The notes below the pieces were generated by a model. The model was given only the letters and a program-made list of their open reading frames with translations, was not told the DNA's origin and ran no database searches. A stretch of DNA of 64,000 nt from Protula sp. h YS-2021 (lineage: Eukaryota > Annelida > Polychaeta > Sabellida > Serpulidae): assembly GCA_949752745.1 (NCBI GenBank), contig OX457027.1, positions 75,633,214-75,697,213 of the forward strand, given 5' to 3'. The position numbers were made by a program, and so were the translations under genes. Below, piece by piece: positions 36,098-47,939 of the stretch (its first letter is position 1; each line of letters opens with the position of its first letter).

Positions 36098-39000
36098 CTG
36101 AAACAAGACATACCAACTTACTGTACCTGAAGACCTTTCTGCTCTTGATTCTCCAACGAGCATATTTTCACGAGTGTACGGAATGTCATAACGGCGGATT
36201 TTGGTCAAGCACAACACTGCTACAAACGATAACAGTACCATAACGTTCTTAACTTCCTTTCAAAAATACCAAGAAAAATATATAGATACCGGCAAACGTG
36301 AGGTAATGATAGTCCTGAACATGTCTCTTGAGCGACCACCACTTTCCCCGCAGCCACTGAGGAGAGCGAGCGCTACAATACACAGGCCAACAACAGCTCA
36401 GCGACACACAGCAACACCATCATCATGCATAACGAGCCAAGTTTCTGTTGTTTTTTTCTTTATGTATGTTCAAAAGTGATATGCTCGCTTTAACATTGGC
36501 AAATTATAACGGAAATCAAAATATTACCTTTTCCTCATAAATAAAATTTCTAGTGCCTCTTTGAATATGAGAATAGATGAATTTTTAAATTATTTCAAAA
36601 TTCACCTGTACGGAATAGTAAAGCAATACCTACCTCGGCCAATCAGCTGCTAAACTTTCCCAATTTATTTGATTTTCTTCAGTAACTCCCAAGACGTATA
36701 TTCTGTTAAATTACAAGAAACCTGTTCACTTCCGGGTTCTTTTCACACAAGCAACCAGCGTACCATTGAACACCTCACGGGTGTAAGCATAATCTTCAGA
36801 CAACTCTAGGACGAATATATTAAAAACAAAAAAAAAAAACAAAAAAACCAACAACCACAAAAAACGACCCAAAAAAAACAAAAACAAAAACAAAAAAAAC
36901 GGGGAAAAACGTGTGGCTATAAAAGCAACATCCGCTAAGTTTTTTCCCTTTTCTCATACAGTTGTATTGAAAACTGTACACACAGCATGCCATTCAATAT
37001 CAGATTTGCTCACTTAATTTCGATCAAACTTCATTAAAACTTTTTGGAGATAACACCAATTTATCAACTATCTATGGGCATTTTAGTTCACAAATCAAAT
37101 TAGTTAATGTTTATGCTCAATAAAAATAATAGTAATAATAGCAATACCAGTAATAATAGTAATAATATAATAATAAAAGTACTAGTAATAATAATGTATG
37201 TGCCATACTTATCAATGAGAACAAGATCATCTTCGCGGTTCCATTCGGTTCCACCTCGCTGCTTCCAGTTGAGATAATTGAGCCACTTTGTTCGGCACTG
37301 TTTTTCAGACCGCGTACCGACCTGTTCCGCCACTGCGGCCCACGACAGACCACTCGTCACACTCTCCCCTTTATTTACAGAAAAGATAGCACAAGTTTTC
37401 CATGATTTTTTAATTATTTTTCTAATAGAAAGGTCAAGGATGCACTTGATAGCTCTTGTTGATGAAGAAGACCTCGGAATCAATCGAAACGGGATATTCA
37501 CCCACAAGGTACGGATTGTAAACAAGACATCAATTATCAACACTGCTCATGGTATCATTTTCCGGCCTTTAGCCACCAGAACAGCAATAGTTGAACATGG
37601 AAAAATGTGAATGTAACTAAGCCCGTACACAGACCTGGGACCATGCCAGTCAGGCGCTGCACAGCCTCAGTCAGTCTTTTTTCTTCTTCAGGGAACCATT
37701 TTCCTGCCAAGCAATTTACAACCACATGTCACAACTGAGTCAAGTGTATACATTGAAGGGTTTTATTTCTCCAGATCAGCTCTTACTGTGCCTGCATTTT
37801 ATTGCAATGAATTCTACAAAAAAATGTCACTGACATGTTTTTGTACGACAGACATGGTTTACTACTTCGTAACACATTCACATAAAATCGTATCGAACAA
37901 TTGCAAAAATAACACAGAACATCTTTTCACGTTTTATGCTACATTATTGAGCGGTATTGGGAGGGGACAGTTTATCACATGGGTACGATGATAATTGCTG
38001 TGTAAGGACAACTTTCTGTCGGAAAATTAAAACAGAACTAGGAATCATAAACTCTAATGTGAAAAAGACAACACATGCTGAGTGGCATAGAGGATTTCAA
38101 CTAAGCTCCTTCCCCCTTTTGCATCATGTACTGCCACATCGATACGTAAACATTATACTTCTAAAAGTTAAAAAAAAAAACACATACACATACACACTCC
38201 TTGTCGTTTTTTCTTTTTGCAAAAAAAAAAAAAGACTCACCAGTCGCAATAGCGTCTACTCGTAGTATTATGATCCATAAAGAGTACATACCACTGTTAC
38301 ACTGGTCCTTCATAAGGCGACATCTATCTTTGACAGAAGACGGGCTTCTTCCCATAGCTGTACCAATGGCTGCCCAGTCTGTTCCCAATTTCTTACGCAA
38401 TCTGGTCACATAGAATCATCAACATTTCAATACCAGAAGGAACAAGTTTGCTTACGCACAGGGCTATGGAGGTACACGAGAACCACCGAGACTTACGCAC
38501 AGGGCTGTGAAGGTAAACGAGAACCACCGAGATTTACGCACAGGGCTATGAAGGCACACGAGAACTACCGAGACTTCCGCACAGGGCTATGAAGGTACAC
38601 GAGAACTACCGAGACTTACGCACAGGGCAATGAAGGTACACGAGAACCACCGAGACTTAAGCACAGGTCTATGAAGGTACACGAGAACTGCCGAGACTTC
38701 CGCACAGGTCTATGAAGGTACACGAGAACTACCGAGACTTACGCACAGGGCTATGAAAGTACACGTGAACTACCGAGACTTACGCACAGGGCTGTGAAGG
38801 TAAACGAGAACCACCGAGATTTACGCACAGGGCTATGAAGGTACACGAGAACTACCGAGACTTACGCACAGGTCTATGAAGGTACACGAGAACTACCGAG
38901 ACTTAAGCACAGGGCTACGAAGGTAAACGAGAACTACCGAGACTTCCGCACAGGGCTATGAACGTACACGAGAACTACCGAGACTTCCGCACAGGACTAT

Positions 39001-42000
39001 GAAGGTAAACGAGAACTGCCGAGACTTCCGCACAGGGCTATGAACGTACACGAGAACTACCGAGACTTCCGCACAGGGCTATGAACGTACACGGGAACTA
39101 CTGAGACTTCCGCACAGGGCTATAAACGTACACGAGAACTACCGAGACTTACGCACGGGGCTATGAAGGTAAACGAGAACTGCCGAGACTTACGCACGGG
39201 GCTATGAAGGTAAACGAGAACTGCCGAGACTTACACAAGGGGCTATGAAGGTACACGAGAACTGCCGAGACTTAAGCACACGGCTATGAATGCACACGAT
39301 AACTACCGAGACTTACACACGGGGCTATGAAGGTACACGAGAACTACCGAGACTTCCGAACAGGGCTATGAACGTACACGAGAACTACCGAGACTTCCGC
39401 ACAGGGCTATGAACGTACACGGGAACTACCGAGACTTCCGCACAGGGCTATGAACGTACACGAGAACTACTGAGACTTCCGCACAGGGCTATGAACGTAC
39501 AAGAGAACTACTGAGACTTACGCACGGGGCTATAAAGGTAAACGAGAACTGCCGAGACTTACGCACGGGGCTATGAAGGTAAACGAGAACTGCCGAGACT
39601 TACACAAGGGGCTATGAAGGTACACGAGAACTGCCGAGACTTAAGCACACGGCTATGAATGCACACGATAACTACCGAGACTTACACACGGGGCTATGAA
39701 GGTACACGAGAACTACCGAGACTTACGCACAGGGCTATGAAGGTACACGAGAACTACCGAGACTTCCGCACAGGGCTATGAACGTACACGAGAACTACCG
39801 AGACTTCCGCACAGGGCTATGAACGTACACGGGAACTACCGAGACTTCCGCACAGGGCTATGAACGTACACGAGAACTACTGAGACTTCCGCACAGGGCT
39901 ATGAACGTACAAGAGAACTACTGAGACTTACGCACGGGGCTATAAAGGTAAACGAGAACTGCCGAGACTTACGCACGGGGCTATGAAGGTAAACGAGAAC
40001 TGCCGAGACTTACACAAGGGGCTATGAAGGTACACGAGAACTGCCGAGACTTAAGCACACGGCTATGAATGCACACGATAACTACCGAGACTTACACACG
40101 GGGCTATGAAGGTACACGAGAACTACCGAGACTTACGCACAGGGCTATGAAGGTACACGAGAACTGCCGAGACTTACGCACAGGGCTATGAAAGTACACG
40201 TGAACTACCGAGACTTACGCACAGGGCCATGAAGGCACACAATAACTACCGAGATTAGCCGCGGTCCGTAAATATACAAATACTCTGGCACCAGCAAATC
40301 ACGCTCCATAATCATTATGTAAGGAAGCAGGAAAAAAACAACAAATGGAACCTCGTTATCTCGAATTGTCGGGACTGAAAAATTTACTTCCGGATATCCT
40401 AGTTTGAGATAAGCGATAGCAACAAAATGAGGTGTCAGATACTGCGACTTGCAGGAAGCTTTAGGACAACCCAGTGTTGGCGATATCCGAGTTTCAAATA
40501 ATGAGAAACAATTATTCAACATGTTTGAATTTAATGTCTATTTTTTCACAATGTTTACTAGCATGGGTTATATTCCTGCTTGAACTGGTCTTGGAACACA
40601 TAAAGATGAGCTTTGCACATTACATAACACGTGAACTCACGCTTTTAGCTTCTCTAGCTCTTCGGGCGAGTATTTGCCCATGTGGTTGGACGCGTCATAC
40701 ATCCTGATCACACGCCTGTACACGGAGAAGAGGGGCCTGTTGAGTCCCTTTGAAATGGTGCGATAGAAATTCTTCCTTTCCTCCTTCGTCATCATGAAGA
40801 TGACCTCTGCTGGGTCATCGATATTGTGCCCCTGCATTCAAACAATGAACCATTTACAACATTACGTGTCCCCTTCACTTCGTATTAAATAGCACTTCTA
40901 CTTGCATACTAGAAACTAATTACATATATATGTTTTTTTTTTCAGTGTAAAAGTACAACGCATGTCAGTGTTTTATATAAATCTTTAAATAAATTCCCCC
41001 TGTCGTTCCAAGTTTAGAATCTCTTGGGACAAATGATTCATGGTTAACCTTGAGAAGCATTTTACCATTCCTGGACTAAGACTTGATTTGTTCGCTGAAG
41101 ATCTACCTTGCAGTAGTTGGCTATGTTCTCCTGCAGAACATCGATCTCATCCTTCGACCACTGGCCTTGTTTCCACGTCTGACCTGATAAATATTGACAA
41201 ACACTGTGTAAACGTCGTTGTTTACTTTTAAACAGTTTTCAGGCTTTTAAAACTGCTGAGTATTACTCACAATGGCCATTAAAGTCCGAGCATTATATCT
41301 GCTTTTAAAGTTAAGAGACACACACACACTTATATGCCAGTGACCATCTTATGATTTTGTCCCAAGCATCGTCTCCGTTTTTTTTTTCATTTACTTTCTT
41401 CATTTGACTACCACACTTTGAATGTATAACCTGTCTTTTGGAATGCGGCTTTGTCGTCCTTTGTCGTGAACCATGTCTGCGTGACGTCAACATCCTCTGC
41501 GGTCTTACCGGGTTTAGCCACCCCATCGTCCTCAGACGTAACATCCTAAAGTTTAAAGATTATGGATATCGATTTGCAGAAAATCGTCAAGGTGTTTACA
41601 TCTCAACAATCTCTTTTACTGATAAAGTTATGAAGCACTACGATCCGACCACAAAGCGATTCAAGTGTCAAGGACTTTCCCAACTGCTTTCGGTTGCACC
41701 TGCATGCCTCAGAAAAACGAAGTGTCGAGTACACCATAATCCCAGACTTTGATAGGAATGCAATAAAGCCTTCCACCCTTTTGTAAACCAGAGCCGTGGA
41801 TGAACTATAAAATCAGTGCTAAAGTCGATTTGAAAAGTCCCATACTACTGCCAGTTTTGTCACGTTATATTTACAATTCTAACATTTCTGCATTGTTGAA
41901 TTTCAACAAAAGCTACGTTTTATATTTTAAAAAGTTATTTTATTAATTTTCAATATCTGTTTTATCCGTGTGTAAAATTTTAAAAACATTAGAATAGTTT

Positions 42001-45000
42001 TGGAGATACAGCCTAGACGACACTTTCAATTGCGCGGACAAAATTGTATCAAATCGCGAAGTTTTACCAAATTTCAAAATACTGCCATTTGGAAATTTTC
42101 TCATGAATTCGAACAAAATTACGGCGTAGCATACCTTCAATATGTGTTACCAAATTTCAAAGCATCGTGTTATTTTAAAAATGTTCTATAACTCGGAATA
42201 ACAACACAACACTGTAAATCTTCGATATGTGCTCTATGCCTATGTGAAACTTCAAAACAGTCCAATTAATAGTTTTGAAGATCTAGCCTGGATACAAAGT
42301 CGAAAATAGATTAAGCTCCAAAAAAAAAAAAAAGAGAAAAAAAAATACTGTCATTTTTCGTTAATCCGAAGAAAAATACGACGTTGCACACCTTCAATAT
42401 GAGATCTTTCCGTGTATAAAATTTCAAAACAATTCGACTATAGTTTCAGACCCGGAAATGCATGCGGACGGACAAACAAACGGACGAACTCGAAACTATA
42501 TTCCTCCGTTAGCGCTGTGAGATTAGAGGGTTTTAGATGCAGATTCATGGTATGAAGGGTGCGCAGGCAGTGAAGACACCCCAGCAACTGCGCTGTGACA
42601 AGGCATTTCACCGTCACACCCTCCCAGAGCACTTCAAGAGACAATACCAACCCAACCAGGGTATCACACATGTGGCACCCAGCACTCATTACACCGTGCT
42701 TATAGTACAATATGAATACTTAATTCCAGTTTTTACCTGCTGCACTGGTGGTACGTCTGGCACATTTAAACCAATGTCGGATATTCCCTGTAAACCCTCT
42801 GTAAAATCAAACAACAACGTGTCTATACTAATGTAAGACTAATTCTGTGTATTACAGCCAAACACCGGGATCGGTATATTCGAAATTGAAGAAATAAAAT
42901 AAACGTTTATACTGACCGCTGCATCATTTAATGACCCTTCAACGCCTATCGCTATTATTTGTATACTTGCACAAAGAAGTATAAAGAGGTGTGTAGCCAC
43001 AGGGTGTCTCACGGAAAATGAAATATTTCAGGGCAAAAGCAAACTGGGGGTTTTGTTCTATAAAAGAGATGGCCGAAAAACTCAGTGGGCGTTAATTTTG
43101 AATTCCGTGATTGGTACTCTAACCCATTGCATTCGCTTATCTAAGGCAACTGGAGCGAACCTCTGACCTTGGAATTACTAGACTAACCCTCAAACCGCCA
43201 CCCCTTGGTTTTGTTGTTAAACAAACAACAGAAGTTATATAACTTTCCTTTTTCAGGAGAGTGCTAAGTATTCTTAAATGAAGGATCTCATGTAGGAAAG
43301 GCAATAAATATGGCTGAGAATCATAAACCAATTGCACTTTGAGTACCTAGAGCCTGCGCGGACAGCGACTCGGACAGAGGTCTCTCCAGGCGAATCTTCT
43401 TCGACAGCGGCTCTTCAGCAGCATCGCCCACACTTCCGGTTGTGACGTCAGACTTTGCTAGCCTGTTTTCCTGTGCCGGACCTGGAACACAACATTTAGA
43501 AGAACACTTTAATTCGCAGAGCCAAATCAATGTGTCTACGATTCCAGTTTATTTTTCAAAGGAAACAAAGACGGCTAAAGAGCAACAAGTCACAGTTATA
43601 CCTGTGAAAAGCAGGAAAGTTTGACCTCCGATGGTAACCAGCTGGTGAACGCCTAGATTGTGACTGTCGCCTATCTTTGTACTGGTCACATTTTCAGGCG
43701 TGTCCTCGGCTATTGACATATTTGGAATATCTGGTTGCGTTACTGGCACATCGCTGTCACTGTCTACTGCATTAAGGCTTGGCTGCAATGATTTTCAAAA
43801 CGATTCCACTGAGAATTTTTTCAACATTGTATTTCAAAATGTGAATACCTGTTGTTTATGGGCCATCAGCGGAATTCTTTTTATTCCAAATTGCTTTTCA
43901 AAAATCTGCAATTAGTTTTTCTAGATTTCCTTTGATACGCAGCAAAATATGTGATTTTATTTGGTAAGCAAAAATAAACCAGAAACATACACAAACTCAA
44001 CTAAGATATACGACCACAGCCGCATTTCCTCTTCAAAATCGAAATGAAATAATGAGATAAACTGAGTAATAAAAAATGGCATTGTACGTCATACCTGTAA
44101 TAACTGTGACGTAATGGAGTCCTCTACCGGCAGAGTGTCCGTCAGAGCCGCGTCATTGCTCACCGTTATTTCTTCCGTTGCTGAGTCCAAAACGATATCT
44201 GCATGCTCCTCATGTTCAAACCTACAACAGTTGTATTTACGTACGTGGCTACAGACATTATAATATGCTTCGCCAAGTGTCTGGAAATTCCCAGCTTTCT
44301 TGTATATTTTTTCTCAGTCTTGTTACTATCAGGAAACAAGAGCCATCAGTGATGGCAATACCCCTCGGCCCACGTACAGGTCTGCTCAAGGGTATATTTT
44401 GACCGGTAAATGTGTACATAAAAATTTGGTGATGATCAGCCAAGTATTTTTTTCACTTGTCGCGTTTACAAGAAATGTTAACGAAAAATTCAAGATCACG
44501 GCCGTCAGCCATTCTGAATTTTTCAAAGGGCCGAAAATCAATGGAAGCCAAGAATTAGACCTGGTAAATGTGTGTATAAAACTTGGTAATGATCGCCCAA
44601 GTACATGTAGTTTTTCACTTGTTGTTTTCACTATTGTGTTTACACGAAAAATTCAAGATGGTCGCCCGGCGGGCATTTTGAATTGCCCGATTGGGGCAAA
44701 AATCAATATTAGCCGAGATTTTGACCAGGTTAATGTGTGTCTAAAATTTAGTGATGATCAGCAGAGCAGTTTTCACTTCTTATCCTGTTTGGAAGATTTT
44801 TCACGAAAAATTCATGATGGCGGCCGGCAGCCATTTTGAATTTTGCGATCGGGCCCAAAATCAATACCAGCCTAGTTCTTTACCTGACTACTCCCTGCAC
44901 AAAATTTCGTGATGATCGGTCAAATACTTTTCAGGCTATCGTGTTTACAAAAAGTTGGTGTCAAGAAAGAAGATGGTCGCCCGGCGGGCATTTTGAATTG

Positions 45001-45809
45001 CCCGATCGGGCCAAAAATCAATACCGGCCTAGATCTTTACCTGGTTAGTTCCTGCACAAAATTTCGTGATGATCGACCACGTACTTTTCAAGCTATCGTG
45101 TTTACAAGATTAGCATGACGGACAGACAGACAGACAGACACAGACCACGACGATGACAATACCCCTTCGGGCCAATTTTGGCTGAGGGGTAAAAAATTGC
45201 TATTATCCTCACAACTTGTTAGCTAACTGCAATAAAGAAAGCAGTATAACAAATTAATAGCAATCAAGCAAATGTTTTCGTAGCATGTATAAAGCCAACA
45301 GTATCCGTTTTGGGCTTTAAAAAATACACGAGCCAAGTAAGAAGACACAGGAAATATAAGAAAAGTAATTACAGTTTTTTTAAGGAAGAATAGAACGGTA
45401 ATTTTACCCAGATATCAAATGCTGAGAAGAATCAATTTCACCGAGGTCTCCCTCAAGACTGTACGCGGTGACATCGGCTATGTTTTTACTTCCACGAGCA
45501 TTGTCAATATCCGGTGAAGCGTTGGATATCGCATTCAAACCAACATTTGCCTGGTTATCCTCAGAACAGTGATCTACTTTAGCGGCAGTCGCTGTGCTTT
45601 CCTCTTCAGAATTGGAGACATTATCCGCTGTTCTGTTTCGATTAACAACTAAATAAAACACTAAGTCGTTTTGACCTGTGTAATCTATGCGCGAAGAATC
45701 CGTAGCCACACTTCCTGAAATACTTGGCTCCACATCGTCCAACGTGATGCCTTCTGAGGAATCTTCCGAGATATTCATTATACCTCCAAACTGATACGCA
45801 CCTGCACGT
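33847..45809 (-). CDS. DMTF1: DMTF1-like Myb transcription factor, 16 coding exons
   Basis: Exons on the minus strand: 45809-45408, 44221-44095, 43782-43602, 43481-43347, 42798-42737, 41545-41417, 41178-41107, 40831-40641, 38401-38292, 37703-37635, 37368-37209, 36702-36634, 36372-36290, 36097-35963, 34922-34795 and 34185-33847. From the ATG at 45778-45776 they join in phase to 786 codons, close to the 760 of human DMTF1. The centre matches DMTF1 strongly: [73 protein letters not shown]-type [27 protein letters not shown] and [15 protein letters not shown]. These are the Myb/SANT repeats that bind DNA in the nucleus. In vertebrates DMTF1 binds D-type cyclins and activates ARF; that role is not shown here. 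Confidence 0.92.
34390..34690. repeat. Dispersed repeat with GGGGACTATAG...CCGTCCGTCG
   Basis: A GC-rich palindromic head (CCCCGCCGCCGCGTGGCGCGAAGCGGGG region) is followed by ACTATAGGATTCGGGTCCGTATGTCTCC. The style is typical of short dispersed repeats in marine invertebrates. It is not coding. It ends near a (TTG)n tract. Confidence 0.45.
34699..34776. repeat. (TTG)n-(TTA)n compound microsatellite
   Basis: About 17 TTG units then 9 TTA units, in the intron upstream of the last DMTF1 exon. Confidence 0.95.
35327..35757. mobile_element. 431-bp MITE made of ACATATGT-type motifs
   Basis: Inverted termini TACGGAAGCGTGGAAGGGACA and its complement at the right end, about 40 bp with TTCATACTTCATA. 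The direct repeat CTACAG abuts both ends (35321-35326 and 35758-35763). The interior is almost wholly TTCATATGTA, TACATATGTA, TGCATATGTA and related palindromic decamers. It lies in a DMTF1 intron. The superfamily cannot be assigned from a 6-bp duplication alone. Confidence 0.8.
36290..42798 (-). CDS. DMTF1: DMTF1 Myb/SANT repeat exons
   Basis: Nine exons between 42798 and 36290 encode residues of roughly 271-586. One splice choice matters: exon 41545-41417 must end at AAA|GTGTGG, not the GTAGTC five bases later, so that GYTFK continues into [11 protein letters not shown] as in vertebrates (GHKWKPGPW). Likewise 36372 must run to 36290 (CCG|GTATCT) to stay in phase with the next exon. Key Trp residues of the repeats are kept ([49 protein letters not shown]). 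Confidence 0.9.
36818..36902. repeat. A-rich low-complexity tract
   Basis: Runs of A broken by single C residues in a DMTF1 intron. Confidence 0.85.
38450..40253. repeat. 41-bp satellite, 44 units, in a DMTF1 intron
   Basis: The unit begins ACTTACGCACAGGGCTATGA and ends ...GAACTACCGAG. The array is 1,804 bp, exactly 44 x 41, so there are no net indels. Variants (TTACGC/TTCCGC/TTACAC, AAGGTACA/AACGTACA/AATGCACA) form a higher-order pattern. The rare TTAAGCACAC unit recurs at 39272, 39641 and 40051, that is every 9 or 10 units, and the units around it repeat in the same order. It is not a CRISPR array because there are no unique spacers. Confidence 0.96.
40260..40520. repeat. Possible Tigger/pogo-type MITE remnant
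   Basis: GGAACCTCGTTATCTCGAA followed by GATATCC.AGTTTGAGATAAG and GATATCCGAGTTTCAAATAATGAG resembles the terminal sequence style of pogo/Tigger MITEs. Ends and target duplication were not resolved. Confidence 0.35.
41970..42490. repeat. ~170-270-bp diverged tandem units ending in GGACGGACAAAC
   Basis: The phrase AAA(C/A)TTCAAAACA..TAGTTTTGGAGAT..AGCCT..A recurs at about 41980, 42250 and 42416. The last copy runs into GGACGGACAAACAAACGGACG. The layout is the same as the other tandem blocks in the window. Confidence 0.5.
43133..43215 (-). repeat. tRNA-derived SINE, minus strand
   Basis: On the minus strand a tRNA-like stretch (GTGGCGGTTTGAGGGTTAGTC), a B-box-like GAGGTTCGCTCC and GTTGCCTTAGATA appear in the same order as in the SINE at 16288. 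It is probably the same family, more diverged. Confidence 0.45.
43347..45809 (-). CDS. DMTF1: DMTF1 N-terminal exons (acidic region and NLS)
   Basis: Four exons. 45809-45408 begins after acceptor TTGTTTCAG and contains the likely start ([15 protein letters not shown]). 44221-44095, 43782-43602 and 43481-43347 follow. The encoded ~270 residues are acidic and Ser/Thr-rich, as in the DMTF1 N-terminus, and carry KKIRLERPL near the end, a plausible nuclear signal. Phases (2, 0, 1, 1) match throughout. A noncoding first exon further upstream is expected but not identified. Confidence 0.82.
44395..45150. repeat. Five ~157-bp tandem units ending in (GACA)n
   Basis: Units are marked by GTGATGATCAGCC and variants at about 44430, 44589, 44752, 44911 and 45065, each containing CAAGATGGTCGCCCGGCGGGCAT or a relative. 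The block ends in GACGGACAGACAGACAGACA (45118-45145). The long open frames across it are repeat artefacts. It lies in the first DMTF1 coding intron. Confidence 0.75.
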
Positions 45810-45879
45810 CTGAAACAAATACCAATCACAAAATTTGCGTATAATCAGCTCAAGATCAAGCGTTTTTTTTTTTTTCGCG

Positions 45880-47895
45880 TAGAGTGTGTGTGTGTGTAGG
45901 GGGGAGGGGTTCCTCTATCCCTCTTCCACTTCCCTGATTACACCCTGCGCCACAAACCCCTAGTTATTTCCTCGTCACAAGTTCAAATGGTATTATGTTC
46001 AAGGTATTCTGTCCAGACATTTCAACGCTGGAAAAGAGTGCAGCAATGCTTAAAGCGGTTTACTGGAGGTGCAGATTATATATGTTACAAGCTTTCTATC
46101 GTTAACCTGAAAATACCATACAAATGTCACGTATTAGCATTAAATTGCATTTAACACTTCTAACGCAATGAGGTCTATTCATAAATGTTACTAAATAATT
46201 AATCGCACTTAACTTTCTCCGAAGTAGTTACTTTTTCGAAATTAGCCTAGTATATTCCTATACTTCGTCTGTAGTCACTGTTATCAAACCTTGCGGCTCG
46301 ATTGGCTTAAATTTTTAAGTCACGACTGTGAATCGACTCGCTATTTGCAACGTGACAGATTAGGTGTCCACACCAACTTTCCATTAAGTGGTCACCGGAT
46401 GGGGGATTAATATTATATGCACGGGGTTTGGTGTTTAAACAACAGATATCGCGTGACATTTTTGGACTGAGCCGAACTGGTAATTTCTTCTACCGAACTA
46501 GAGACAATAAAGCCGGATTAGGATTTTGCGCTGCAGTTTTTCGATTCTGCAGCCTGCCTGACGCTGTTCTTATTGTTGCTGTAAACGAAGAGGCAAGAAA
46601 TCACTTTTAAACCCATGGATTAAGTCTCAGCTGGAAAGCTGAAATAGCATATGAAGTAAGGACAAGCTGCATATAAATAATCCCGAACATACTTTCATAT
46701 TTATGAACTGTGTATTTATAGCGTAAGACATTTGTAAATACATTCAGAAGTGGTCCTCTGACTTCACCGGTCGCTATTTATCCGGTGGCCAGTTGTCTCA
46801 CACCGACAGATTACATAATATCCAGAAGTCTTACTATTGACACTTCTACGTCAACCCTGTCCCCTCATTTCGTAACTTCATTCGCCTTAGCGCTTTTCCT
46901 GTTACTACCTAGCTACAGAGCTCCCACATCTGTGAGGTCTGTTTTGACATTTTTGCGCAATTTGCTATATGTGTACAGCGACAAACGAGAACGTTGATTT
47001 CTAAGGCGAAAAAATGAATTGTTGATATTGTTTGCAATCTAAAATAATGAATCTTCTGCGGCACTCGATTTGTCGCAGTCTATTCCAGACTAGATAACCA
47101 AGAAATAACCGGTTTCTTACTTGCTTTAGAATTCCTATTTCAGGTAACGTGGTACTGGCTCTGTTACACTTTGTTTTACAGAAAGATGAAGTATTCACTA
47201 ATCTCCAACAATAGTTCATATTCGGGTTTTCGGCGCATGGTTCAGGGCTCCGAGCTTCAAATTAACAGGCGTTTTCTTTGACAGCACACTGAGTATCCAC
47301 ACACTACCAAACTCTTGTGAAGGGTGTACTTGTGCATTCATTGTTACTGTGGTCGACAACGGGGTGTTACGCTTCCTAACATAATTTTTTTACAGTAAAA
47401 AAATGTTATTTGACTTTGAGATGCAGGCTGAATTGTAACTGAATCAATTATGATGTACGATATCTTCAATTTCGAAGTGGCTTGTAGTTACAAGGTGTTT
47501 AGTTTGGTAAATAATCTTTGTGCATGCGCAAAGGGTTATATCCTGTGTTAATGGTAAAATTACACTCTTTTTTAATTTTGTATCATTTCATGCGTATAAC
47601 ATGACATGTATTGTGAATGATTGTGCTGACGTATAATTCGGGAATTATAGGTTAGTTAAGTATAGTAACGTTTTATTCACTTAACTCCACTTTACACTTA
47701 AACTCCGCAGTAACGTAAGTTTGTAAAAGTGCCTCACAAGCGGAACAGTGGCAAGGGTTACCTCGTATGCAGGATTCGTGCCTCAGAACATATCAAGTTG
47801 ACCCCTATTAGCAGAACGATGGAAAGCTTCCTACCTTTGACAGAGTGATATGAGGGTGACAGAGAGATATGAGGGGGGGGGGGGACGAATGCTTA
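45880..47895. other. Upstream flank of DMTF1, nothing recognised
   Basis: Probably contains the DMTF1 promoter and first exon, but I could not place a TATA box or exon. The only simple sequences are a TG run at 45883 and a G run at 47874. Confidence 0.4.
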
Positions 47896-47897
47896 CA

Positions 47898-47932
47898 CTG
47901 ATAGATAGATAGATATTTTATTTATCGAAACT
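47898..47932. repeat. (GATA)n microsatellite with ATTTTATTTAT
   Basis: GATAGATAGATAGATATTTTATTTATCG. A GATA tail next to this sequence is common at LINE 3' ends, but no RT is adjacent. Confidence 0.7.
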
Positions 47933-47939
47933 TGCAACT

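Noticed and set aside
38450..40253. CRISPR-like repeat array
   Set aside because: Units are contiguous 41-bp repeats with no unique spacers, in a eukaryotic intron.
41412..41416. Donor GTAGTC as the end of the DMTF1 exon at 41545
   Set aside because: It gives a stop on joining to the next exon; the upstream GTGTGG donor keeps the conserved GYTFK-TWKQGQW junction.
44300..45118. 179-codon and smaller plus-strand ORFs
   Set aside because: They run through tandem repeat units in the DMTF1 intron; the repeating peptide has no gene-like features.
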